Source of the DNA: Lentisphaerota bacterium
GTDB lineage: Bacteria > Verrucomicrobiota > Lentisphaeria > Oligosphaerales > JABHEG01
Assembly: GCA_018676675.1 (NCBI GenBank)
Contig: JABHEG010000223.1
Span: 39,051-103,050, forward strand
Reading direction: 5' to 3'
DNA length: 64,000 nucleotides
The notes beneath the pieces were generated by a model, which worked only from the letters and a program-made list of their open reading frames with translations, did no database searches and was not told where the DNA came from. Position numbers and translations under genes: made by a program. Numbering within the stretch: position 1 is the first letter of the stretch; the number at the start of each line of letters is the position of its first letter. Below are positions 17,244-25,588 of the stretch, in pieces.

Positions 17244-19189
17244 TGCCGGACAGAATGCGAATCCTCGCCGACATGGCCGGAAGGCATGCCGTGGATGATG
17301 TCTACGACTTGTGGATCACGGCAGAGAAGGGATGCGTCCTGTTCGGCTGGGACAGCCACAATGGCGGCCAGCATACGTTCAGTCTCGTTCCCGACGGTGT
17401 ACCTCAGGTGGTCAGTCGCCCGTGGTCTCCGGCGACGCAACTCACGTCATCAGGTATGTCGGGCGACGGAGACCACCAACCGGAGACCCGATGCGAACTG
17501 AGCGACAACGGGACGGGTGGCTCATTCAGGGTTGTCTGCACACTGCCGAACGGTGGTCTCCGGACCTTCGAAGACGCGGAAGCATCGCTCCTTCTCCCAA
17601 CAGCGTGTATCGCCCCGGACAGCACACCATGGCTGGCGTGGATCCGCTGCCGGGACGTGGAAAACGCCGATGGCGTCATTGATCAGCACAATGAAATCGA
17701 GTGCGCCCATCTCAGGGATGGGGAATGGATTCGGGAGGTCGTGGCCGACCTGCGCTACGGCCTGCTGCCCCTCGAGCCGGAAGCCGCTGTCTGGGGATAT
17801 CCGGGACAACGCCGCCGCCCCTATTTGGTGCCGGACGACCGAGGCGGCATCTGGCTCCTGTGGGAACGGAAAGAGCCCCATGATGGGGGCACGAGCATCG
17901 CCCATGGCACGCTGTGTGGCCGAAAACACGTCAATGGACAGTGGGGTGCTCCAGTGAGGCTGCTCGACGACTTGTACATGCACTACGTGCCCGTCCCAAG
18001 CGGCACGGAGGGCGGCGCAATCACGGTGGTGGCCAGAAAAACGTGCCCGGAAGATCGGCGCCCGAGTTGCGGCCCGGTCGTGGTCCTCGCAGTCAAGCTT
18101 GACGGTGCACCAAGTCTGGAAAGAGACACCGGTTTTGAGCAGTGGAAGACAGTCGACCTGGTCGGACGCAGCTTCTTCGTACCGGAGGAGCGGCAACTGC
18201 CCCATCAAGGGCAGACCTACCAGTTACTGTTCGGGGACCCGCACACGCACACAGCTCTGTCAGGCGACGCAGAAGGCGAGCTATCCGAGATGCTTGCCTA
18301 CGCGCGGAACAAGGCCAAGGTCGACTTTGTCGCTGTCACCGACAACGACTGGTACGGGGACCGGCTGACGAACGCCGAATGGTACACCACCATGGCTCAG
18401 GATCAGGCCTGGTCAGAGGATGGCAGATTCATCGCCATACCGGGCTACGAATGGACACTGCCCAAATGGAACGACGTGCAGCCGCAACACCGCTCCATCC
18501 TCTTCGCCTCCTATGACCAACCGATGCTGCGCCACACGGATGTCGAGGGAGACCCGATGGAGGCGCTTGCTGCGTGGATTCAGACGACCAACGGCATCCT
18601 GAACACCCAGCACGCGCAGTTCCAGCTGACCCACAGTGACCGCGAAGTCAACCTGGAAGTGTGCTGTGGCTGGAGCGACTACATCAATCACTCTGACGCC
18701 TTCCATGGTCATCTTGACCGCGGTTTCAAGGTGGGATTTGTGGGAACATCAGACGGTCATCGACGGACGCCCGGGCTGGGTGGTGGACTGACCGGTCTCT
18801 GGGTCAGAGAGTTCACCCTGGCTGGGATCATTGACGCATTCCGGAGTCGGCGCTGTTACGCCACTGCGGGGGCTCGAATCGGCCTGGCATTCTGGATTAA
18901 CGGGACCTTCATGGGGGAAACAGCGACCTTGGCGGCCCCGGTCACCGCCCGAGTCCAGCTCCAGGCACCCCGTGAGATCGAACGTCTGGAGATCATCGGC
19001 GACGGAGAAATCGTGGCCGCCCTGTCCGATCTCCCTGCCACATTCGACAGACAAGTCGCAGGCCTGCCCGTGTGCTCATGGTACTATGCGAAAGCGACCA
19101 TGCCGGGCGGCTTCCCGAAGTACCCATCCAACGTCGCTCCCGCCGCCGGACCGTGGGCCTGGAGCTCACCGGTGTTCGTCGAGCCGTAG
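17243..19189 (+). CDS. DUF3604/PHP-type metal-dependent hydrolase
   Basis: A 648-residue protein with no signal peptide. The start ATG 17243 has AAGGAG at 17229-17234. The first 330 residues are beta-propeller-like (repeated W-x-A/W-x-x motifs such as STPWLAWIR and GGIWLLWERK). The second half is a PHP-like metallohydrolase: FGDPHTHTALSGD supplies the H-x-H metal pair, followed by VDFVAVTDND, IPGYEWT, LNTQHAQF and VGTSDGHRR, all with expected metal ligands. This matches DUF3604-containing proteins that often sit among sulfatase and glycosidase genes. The reaction is unknown; phosphoester or lactone hydrolysis is possible. It is coupled (TGATG) to the upstream remnant frame. Confidence 0.82.
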   Translation: MPDRMRILADMAGRHAVDDVYDLWITAEKGCVLFGWDSHNGGQHTFSLVPDGVPQVVSRPWSPATQLTSSGMSGDGDHQPETRCELSDNGTGGSFRVVCTLPNGGLRTFEDAEASLLLPTACIAPDSTPWLAWIRCRDVENADGVIDQHNEIECAHLRDGEWIREVVADLRYGLLPLEPEAAVWGYPGQRRRPYLVPDDRGGIWLLWERKEPHDGGTSIAHGTLCGRKHVNGQWGAPVRLLDDLYMHYVPVPSGTEGGAITVVARKTCPEDRRPSCGPVVVLAVKLDGAPSLERDTGFEQWKTVDLVGRSFFVPEERQLPHQGQTYQLLFGDPHTHTALSGDAEGELSEMLAYARNKAKVDFVAVTDNDWYGDRLTNAEWYTTMAQDQAWSEDGRFIAIPGYEWTLPKWNDVQPQHRSILFASYDQPMLRHTDVEGDPMEALAAWIQTTNGILNTQHAQFQLTHSDREVNLEVCCGWSDYINHSDAFHGHLDRGFKVGFVGTSDGHRRTPGLGGGLTGLWVREFTLAGIIDAFRSRRCYATAGARIGLAFWINGTFMGETATLAAPVTARVQLQAPREIERLEIIGDGEIVAALSDLPATFDRQVAGLPVCSWYYAKATMPGGFPKYPSNVAPAAGPWAWSSPVFVEP

Positions 19190-19301
19190 AACGGGTGATC
19201 GGCCCGGGGTAGATGGAGAACGATGAGCACCAGAGCTCAGGATTCTGACCTCAAGTCTCTGTCAAACTGATTGCCCATTCCTGAAGCCTCCAGAGCACCC
19301 G

Positions 19302-22300
19302 CTACCAGCCGAGAATGCTGAAGTGCCTCGCCTTGATCTCGAGCCGCACCTTCCCCCCCTGAACGGGAACATCACGGCAAAGGAACTCCTCGCGGACTCC
19401 CGTTCTCGGCGGGTTCAGTCTGCTCAGGTCAACGGTCACGGCTTGGTCCTGCCTGGCGGTGTTGCCGACGACAGCAAGAACACGCCCTTTCGGACAGGTG
19501 TAATAGGTCACTTTGACACCGGGGTTGTCGGTGGTGACTCCAGTCTGGTCATCCCAGAGATGCGCGGTCGCGTTGTCCAGACCATACTTCAGGAAGATGC
19601 CCCAGATAGTGTTGGTGACTGTTTCGTCGGTGTAGGCCATCGAGGTGGGGATGTCGTTAAGCAGCAGCTTGGTATAGGCGGCAAGTGTCTGCTCAGTGGT
19701 CCCATACTCGCGGTTGGCACGCTGGAGCTGAAACAGAAACAAAATGCCGCTGCCACGGATCTCCTGGTTCAACTCGCTCTGGTAGATGTCGTCATCGGCC
19801 ACATCGGTGTAGACATACGGGGTCTTCTCCCGCAGCATCATCGAGGCGAACTGTTCGCCTGGGTACCAGTAGTCCCCTGAGCCATGCACAATGGGGTTGT
19901 AGTAACTGTGCGCGTGCCAGATGGTGAGACGTCCACGCTGGTGAGCGTAGCGCGTCGTGCGGAAGAGGTGGCGCCGCAACCCCATGATGTTCAGCCGCGT
20001 AATCCGGCGGCCGAACAGGTCGGCGAACTGACATCCGTGCAACTCATTCGAACACGTCGTGATGCCGGCGATATCGTAGTAGATCGCGTGGATCGATTTG
20101 CCTTTGGGCCGGTCGAACAGCAGCTTCTGATTGCGTAGGATGTAATCGCTGTAACTGGTTCGGGGGCAGGCATTCGTCTGCATGCTGCGCAGAGGCGGCT
20201 TCCGACGCTTGTCGATGAATGGCACCTGAGGGCCTCCCGGAACATCCCAGTACTTGCCGAAGTAGCTGCCCGCCGGGTCCTTATCGTTCAACGTCTGCGC
20301 TCCCCCGTAAATCGCCAGCTTCGACATATTCTGCCTTGCCAGAGTGTCCATCCACCACTCGAAATAACTGTCCTTGTCCTCGGGTTTGAAACTGAATACG
20401 GATTCGAAGCCCGCACCAGCGTGCGACACCAGCGCCACGTCGCAATTGGAGTGCCTTCCGTAGCCCCCCAGCCGATACGTGCGTTTGGCTTTGGGGAGTG
20501 GTCGCGACGGTGTCGCGATGAACATCGCATGGTACTCGGCTCCCTCCGGAACAGACGTGGGACAGCTGATCATTCTTACCACGCAGTGTCCGCCATCGGC
20601 CGCCTGGTCAATCGTGAGCGGCTTGACCCCTTCGCCATAGCGCCAATTAGCGTCGTGCTCGGGTGACCAGGAGAACCCTTTCCGCTTGCTGGTCAGCCAC
20701 AGCTGATAGTGCGAGTCCCGTCCACCGGAAGGGAAGCCGAACGCATGCTCCCCGGTCGGGCTTTTTTCCAGAAGAGGGGCCAGCAGGTACCGGGAGAACT
20801 CCGGGGCCACGGTCCACTCCAACTGCATCAGGTCAATGACGGGCTCCCCATGGACCCGAAAATCCCAGCGTATCAGCCCATCGAATGCAATCCGTGTCAC
20901 GCCGCGGATGGTGAATCCGTCGGCCTTCCCCACGCCGGTCAGTTCCACTGCGGAACCTGAAACAACGCGTTCGGTGATTGCGTAGTTGATCGCCGCACGC
21001 CCGGATGGCGTCTCGATGACCAAAGTCGGTGGGCTCTTCAGGATCGACTGTCCGGTGTGAGTCACCGTCTGCGGGAGCGGGTTGTTCCCAAAGCGATACT
21101 CACGCCCCCAGACCTTCACCGTGCCTGCCTCATCGAGTGTGATCGGTGTCCAGGGCTCGGGCACGGTGTCCCCGAGCCCAAGCGTATTGCCGAACCATGT
21201 CGTTTCCGGCCGGACGACAGCCTGTGTGGCCTTCTCGCTCTGCCCATCCGGTCCACTCAGGTCAACGGAAAAGGCATACTCCCCGGCTTGTGTGAGTCCG
21301 ACCAATGTGTGCCGCAACTTGAGCCCATCGACAGAAAGAACGCCTGTCCGCACGGCACCGTCGGGGCACGTCAGCGTCTGTTTGCCGCGCACCTTGCCCG
21401 CCGCGATCAGGCCATGCCACGCGGTTGGGAGGGGGGCTAAATCGATCAACGCCTCCAGTCGATCGAGATCACCGCCACAGTCATCGATACCATGCAACTG
21501 AATATCGAAATTCGGGAGCACAACGGTCACACTGGAGGCGACCAGTTCGACATACTGGCGCTTCATCTCAGTCACCGACAGCGGGCGTGAGTAGATCTTC
21601 AGATCATCGAAGACTGTCTCACCGTGTTCCTCTGCGCCGGCCCAAAGCATTTTGCGCACGCCAATGAATGACTGCTCGGGATTCGGGGTGAGCCCGGCAG
21701 TCTCCTTAACCGTCGGCGGCAACAGCGTGGTGTTGATGCGTTCGCCATTCAGAAAGATGCTGATCTGCGTTTCGTCCCAGGTGGCCCCGATTTGGAACCA
21801 CTGGCCCATGGGGGTGGCATTGAGGGGGGCGGCAGCCAGCTTGTAGTCACGGTTCCCACCGTGCGAATTGTGGTAGTAGAACATCGCCCGGGTGTCGTTG
21901 AAGTACTGGTAGAAAAACAGCGTCACCCACTCGTCGCCATCCTGGAACCTGACATACAGGTAGGGTTTGTGTGACTTGATCGGGTCGGAGACACGCACAT
22001 CCTTGGGGCTGTAGTCCTTCGCCATCGCCCAGAACGTAAGGGAGCCCTGGCGATGATCGATATTGCCACGGACGTCGTATTCGAGCCGTTCATCCGGCAT
22101 GCGGTTGAACGCCGTTGCCGTGTCGAAGCCGGGAATCAGCCGGAACTCGAGGTTCCCATCGCCAAAGGCAGGCGAGTCAGGATTCCCCTTGGCCAGATCC
22201 GCACCGATGGTGTTCTTGTCGAAGGTGACCGAAAACGTCAGGTTCCGGTGTTTGCTCTTGTCAGACAGCGCCAGCCGTCTGTAGGTGACGTCCTGGACCT

Positions 22301-22388
22301 GCGACACCGGATCGGCATCCTGGCCGGGCAATGGCAGCCCGCTGATGACCAGCGCGAGACAGGCAAGGAATCCAAGACGATGTGTCAT
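19302..22388 (-). CDS. Secreted LamG plus DUF6067/GH123-like glycosidase protein
   Basis: An exported 1,028-residue protein. The start at 22388 is set by the signal peptide (MTHRLGFLACLALVISGLPL) and GGAGAG upstream; the frame is open further but has no such features. Domains: a laminin-G/concanavalin domain (about 75-290, QGSLTFWAMAKDY, GQWFQIGATWDETQISIFLN, ETVFDDLKIYSRPLS), a linker sandwich (about 290-440), a beta-rich supersandwich (about 440-660) and a TIM-barrel-like region (about 660-960). The barrel has IHAIYYDIAGITTCSNELHG, TIWHAHSYYNP and YWYPGEQFASM. A small C-terminal sandwich closes it. This architecture recurs at 30975 and 59114. I recall such proteins annotated as glycoside hydrolase domain (DUF6067/GH123-like); the substrate is unknown. 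Confidence 0.78.
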   Translation of the reverse strand: MTHRLGFLACLALVISGLPLPGQDADPVSQVQDVTYRRLALSDKSKHRNLTFSVTFDKNTIGADLAKGNPDSPAFGDGNLEFRLIPGFDTATAFNRMPDERLEYDVRGNIDHRQGSLTFWAMAKDYSPKDVRVSDPIKSHKPYLYVRFQDGDEWVTLFFYQYFNDTRAMFYYHNSHGGNRDYKLAAAPLNATPMGQWFQIGATWDETQISIFLNGERINTTLLPPTVKETAGLTPNPEQSFIGVRKMLWAGAEEHGETVFDDLKIYSRPLSVTEMKRQYVELVASSVTVVLPNFDIQLHGIDDCGGDLDRLEALIDLAPLPTAWHGLIAAGKVRGKQTLTCPDGAVRTGVLSVDGLKLRHTLVGLTQAGEYAFSVDLSGPDGQSEKATQAVVRPETTWFGNTLGLGDTVPEPWTPITLDEAGTVKVWGREYRFGNNPLPQTVTHTGQSILKSPPTLVIETPSGRAAINYAITERVVSGSAVELTGVGKADGFTIRGVTRIAFDGLIRWDFRVHGEPVIDLMQLEWTVAPEFSRYLLAPLLEKSPTGEHAFGFPSGGRDSHYQLWLTSKRKGFSWSPEHDANWRYGEGVKPLTIDQAADGGHCVVRMISCPTSVPEGAEYHAMFIATPSRPLPKAKRTYRLGGYGRHSNCDVALVSHAGAGFESVFSFKPEDKDSYFEWWMDTLARQNMSKLAIYGGAQTLNDKDPAGSYFGKYWDVPGGPQVPFIDKRRKPPLRSMQTNACPRTSYSDYILRNQKLLFDRPKGKSIHAIYYDIAGITTCSNELHGCQFADLFGRRITRLNIMGLRRHLFRTTRYAHQRGRLTIWHAHSYYNPIVHGSGDYWYPGEQFASMMLREKTPYVYTDVADDDIYQSELNQEIRGSGILFLFQLQRANREYGTTEQTLAAYTKLLLNDIPTSMAYTDETVTNTIWGIFLKYGLDNATAHLWDDQTGVTTDNPGVKVTYYTCPKGRVLAVVGNTARQDQAVTVDLSRLNPPRTGVREEFLCRDVPVQGGKVRLEIKARHFSILGW

Positions 22389-22561
22389 CTCACACTCTCT
22401 CCATTTTCGGGTAGGACGAGGTTTTCTGCAGAAGGCGAGCATCAGAGGTCGAGGATGATAGGGTAGCGATGCATAGTATGCAAGCCGCTCTGGGCCAGCA
22501 AGAGCGAAAGACCGACCGGCTGCAACACCGAACACCCACGACATGCACTGAGGAGAAACCC

Positions 22562-23848
22562 GTGCCCTCAGACAGCCTGACTGCCGACCTTCTCGAAGAG
22601 CTTGTGAACACGCGAACCGTAGACGCGCACGAGCACTTGCCCCCGGAAGCCCCGCGCCTGGACACGAAACGGGATTTCTACAGCCTGTTCCAACATTACT
22701 GCTCCGGGGACCTCGTCGCCGCCGGGGCAACGGACGAAGACATGGCCGCGTTTGCCGATCACAGCCTTCCTCTCGCCGACCGCTGGCTGCGCTTCAGGCC
22801 TTTCCTTAGCGCGATCCGTACCGGGGCCTACGCACAATCGGCCCTGATCGTGGTTCGTGACATCCTGGGATTCGCGGACCTGACCGACAGCACGTTCGAG
22901 GGGGTCTCTGAGGAACTCCAGCGCATCAACACCCCCGGCCTCTACGACCGCATTCTGAAAGAGAGATGCAATATCGCGGCCTGTGTGGAGTGCTGGTGTC
23001 TGGATCAGGGACCGTACCCCGACTACTTCTATCACCTCGCCCCAGGGCCGGAGGTGGTCGACGTGGCACACCGCGGGGCGCTGGATCACCTGAGCCGGAA
23101 GACCGATCACGCCATCCACTCCCTGGGAGACCTGCTCGAATGCATGTCCCTGACCGTTGATCGCTGGCGCGCGAATCCGCGCGTCGTCGGCGTCAAGTCG
23201 GCCCACGCCTACAGCCGCAGCCTCGCCTTCCAGAAGGTCTCGCGCCAAGACGCCGAGAACGTCCTCACCCCCCTGCTCACGGGTAAAAAAGACACACTTA
23301 CCCCGGAGAAGACGGCCCTGCTCCAGGATTTTCTCATGTTCGAGCTGGTTGCACGCGTCGATGCAGCCGGCCTGGCGATGGTCTTTCACACGGGCCTGCA
23401 GGCTGGCAACTTCAACCGGATCGCGAACGCGAATCCCCTGCTCCTGCAGCCCCTTCTCGAGGCGTTTCCCAGGGCCCGGATAGACCTGTTCCACGGCGGC
23501 ATGCCGTGGGTAAGGGAAATTGCCGTGCTGGCGAAGTACTTCCCCGGCGTGCACCTGAACATGGCGTGGATGCACATCATCAACCCCGCCCAGGCCCGGT
23601 CCGCCTTGTCCGAATGGCTCGACATGGTTCCCAACACCAAGATCTTCGGCTTTGGGGGAGATTACAGCATCGTTGAGAAGGTCTACGGTCACCTGGCCCT
23701 GGCCCGTCAGAACATCGCCTGCGTCCTCGCCGAGAAGATCCGGGGCGGGGTCATTTCCCGCAGCAACGCCAGCTGCCTGATCCAGCGCTTGATGTTCGAC
23801 AACGCGAACGCGTTCTACCGCTTGGAGCTCGACCAGAGTGACCAGTGA
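22562..23848 (+). CDS. Amidohydrolase-superfamily protein (amidohydrolase 2-like)
   Basis: A cytoplasmic 428-residue protein. The start GTG 22562 follows AGGAG (22551-22555) by 6 nt. An early metal-binding motif VDAHEHLPPE (H-x-H) is followed by a TIM-barrel pattern with VGVKSAHAYSR, LAMVFHTGLQAGNF, IDLFHGGMPW and FGFGGDYSIVEKVYGH. This fits the amidohydrolase-2 branch related to uronate isomerases and decarboxylases. Its place between glycosidase and sulfatase genes suggests a role in sugar-acid catabolism, but this is inferred. The end overlaps the upstream extension of the sulfatase frame but not its likely start at 23889. Confidence 0.8.
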   Translation: MPSDSLTADLLEELVNTRTVDAHEHLPPEAPRLDTKRDFYSLFQHYCSGDLVAAGATDEDMAAFADHSLPLADRWLRFRPFLSAIRTGAYAQSALIVVRDILGFADLTDSTFEGVSEELQRINTPGLYDRILKERCNIAACVECWCLDQGPYPDYFYHLAPGPEVVDVAHRGALDHLSRKTDHAIHSLGDLLECMSLTVDRWRANPRVVGVKSAHAYSRSLAFQKVSRQDAENVLTPLLTGKKDTLTPEKTALLQDFLMFELVARVDAAGLAMVFHTGLQAGNFNRIANANPLLLQPLLEAFPRARIDLFHGGMPWVREIAVLAKYFPGVHLNMAWMHIINPAQARSALSEWLDMVPNTKIFGFGGDYSIVEKVYGHLALARQNIACVLAEKIRGGVISRSNASCLIQRLMFDNANAFYRLELDQSDQ

Positions 23849-23888
23849 AGCAGCGCGACCGACCTCCCATACCGTCCAGGAGTGTGCC

Positions 23889-25394
23889 ATGAGTTCATGC
23901 CGACCACCTAACATCGTTGTGATTCTGGCCGACGACATGGGCTACGGCGACGTCGCACACCTGAACCCCGCCGGGAAGATCGACACGCCACACATGGATG
24001 CGATGGCGAGCGAGGGGATGTCCTTCACCGATGCACACGCGTCGTCCTCAGTCTGCACGCCTTCACGCTACGGGATTCTTACCGGCCGTTACTGCTGGCG
24101 CAGCCGCCTCAAATCGGGTGTACTGGGCCCATATGACCAGCCGCTGATTGAGGAGGACGTGCTGTCACTGCCCCAGTTCCTGCGCGGTCACGGCTATCAC
24201 ACCGCCTGCGTCGGCAAGTGGCACCTCGGCATGCAGTGGCCATTCGCCGACCCGGAAGCGCGAGCCGAAGCGACGGGCAACTGGAACGCTCCTGAACGGG
24301 TCGCGCTGGCACAGACGATTGACTATGAGGCCCCGATCACCGGCGGCCCGGTCGACCGGGGATTCGATGAGTACTTCGGTGTCGACGTCCCCAACTTCGC
24401 CCCCTACTGCTTCATCCGGGACCGGAACACCGTCGGGCTCCCGACAGCCCTCAAACCTGACACCATGTTCGGCTGCCCCGGCCCTATGCTCGACGGCTGG
24501 AACCTTGAAGCCATCATGCCGACGCTGACCCAGGAAGCGGTGGCCACGGTGGAACGATGCGCGACGCAGGAAGCCCCGTTCTTTCTCTACTTCGCCCTGA
24601 CCGGCCCACATACGCCGATCGTTCCCACCGAGATGTTCCGCGGCAAAAGCCGGGCTGGACTCTACGGCGATTGGGTCATGCAGATGGACGATGCAGTCGG
24701 CCAAATCAACGCGGCTTTGCGTCGGGCCGGTGTGGAACAGGACACACTCGTCCTGGTCGCCAGTGACAACGGCTCACCAGCCCGGAACGGAACCGATGCC
24801 AGCGGCCCAATCGGGTCAGTGCTGCAAGACCACGGACACAACCCCAGCGCCATGCTTCGCGGCATGAAAGGCGATGCCTGGGAGGGCGGCCACCGAATCC
24901 CGTTCATCGCCAAATGGCCGGGACAGATCCCCGCAGGCAAGCGGTCCGACCGTCTGGTCTGTCTGATCGACATCATGGCCACCTGTGCCGCCATCATCGG
25001 CAGGCAACTCCCAAATGGAGCGGCGCCGGACAGCGTCAATATCCTCCCCACTCTCCTGGGCAAACGCCCTGGAGCGCCCGAGCGACGCGAGATCGTTCAC
25101 CATGGGCTCAATGGGCTCTATGGCTTCCGCCGCGACGCCTGGAAACTGATCGATGGAAACGGCTCAGGCGGCTTCAGTCCCAACCCGCAGACCGCCCCCG
25201 ACGATCCCCCCGGTCAACTGTATGACCTCGAGCGCGATGTGAGCGAGACAATGAACCGATACGCCGAGGAAGCCGAGCGTGTGGAAGTGCTCTCTGACGC
25301 ACTGACGCGGGCCAAGACCGAAGCCACCGCCAAAGATGGCCAGTTGCTCGCAAAGGGCCCATGCCTCAACGGCCCAACGAACTGTGTCGAGTGA
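23889..25394 (+). CDS. Sulfatase (arylsulfatase family, S1-type) without signal peptide
   Basis: A 501-residue formylglycine-dependent sulfatase. The start at 23889 has AGGAG 6 nt upstream. Metal ligands appear in ILADDMGYGD. The activation motif SSVCTPSRYGILTGR contains C-x-P-S-R, whose Cys is converted to formylglycine by a maturase not present in this window. Further motifs are VGKWHLGM, the substrate-binding FALTGPHTPIVP and the metal-binding VASDNG. It would hydrolyse sulfate esters of glycans. No signal peptide is visible, so it may act in the cytoplasm on imported fragments. It follows the amidohydrolase by 40 bp. Confidence 0.92.
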   Translation: MSSCRPPNIVVILADDMGYGDVAHLNPAGKIDTPHMDAMASEGMSFTDAHASSSVCTPSRYGILTGRYCWRSRLKSGVLGPYDQPLIEEDVLSLPQFLRGHGYHTACVGKWHLGMQWPFADPEARAEATGNWNAPERVALAQTIDYEAPITGGPVDRGFDEYFGVDVPNFAPYCFIRDRNTVGLPTALKPDTMFGCPGPMLDGWNLEAIMPTLTQEAVATVERCATQEAPFFLYFALTGPHTPIVPTEMFRGKSRAGLYGDWVMQMDDAVGQINAALRRAGVEQDTLVLVASDNGSPARNGTDASGPIGSVLQDHGHNPSAMLRGMKGDAWEGGHRIPFIAKWPGQIPAGKRSDRLVCLIDIMATCAAIIGRQLPNGAAPDSVNILPTLLGKRPGAPERREIVHHGLNGLYGFRRDAWKLIDGNGSGGFSPNPQTAPDDPPGQLYDLERDVSETMNRYAEEAERVEVLSDALTRAKTEATAKDGQLLAKGPCLNGPTNCVE

Positions 25395-25439
25395 GTGTCA
25401 CCGTGACGCCTCAGTTATACGTGAAGGACAGCATCAGAC

Positions 25440-25514
25440 GGCTCGACGGAGTCTCGCCCTCCATCGGATACAGATGGGCCAGAAAATCCTTGGAGGGCGA
25501 GACTCCGTCGAGCC
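25440..25514. repeat. Perfect 24-bp inverted repeat (REP-like palindrome)
   Basis: Arms at 25440-25463 and 25491-25514 are exact reverse complements of 24 bases (outer end GGCTCGACGG, inner end GCCCTCCA) around a 27-nt spacer. A second small hairpin follows, CACCTCA-CGAAAC-TGAGGTG (25514-25533). The block fills the intergenic space between the sulfatase and the next glycosidase-like gene. It could work as a terminator-like barrier, but there is no T-tract. The structure looks like a dispersed palindromic repeat of the REP type. Confidence 0.85.
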
Positions 25515-25588
25515 ACCTCACGAAACTGAGGTGCTACGTATTCACCCCAACGTTCCCCGGGAACGCCCTAAAATGGAGAGTATGACAC

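Noticed and set aside
22568..23938. 456-codon minus-strand frame across the amidohydrolase
   Set aside because: Antisense shadow of a gene with metal-binding motifs and a good ribosome site.
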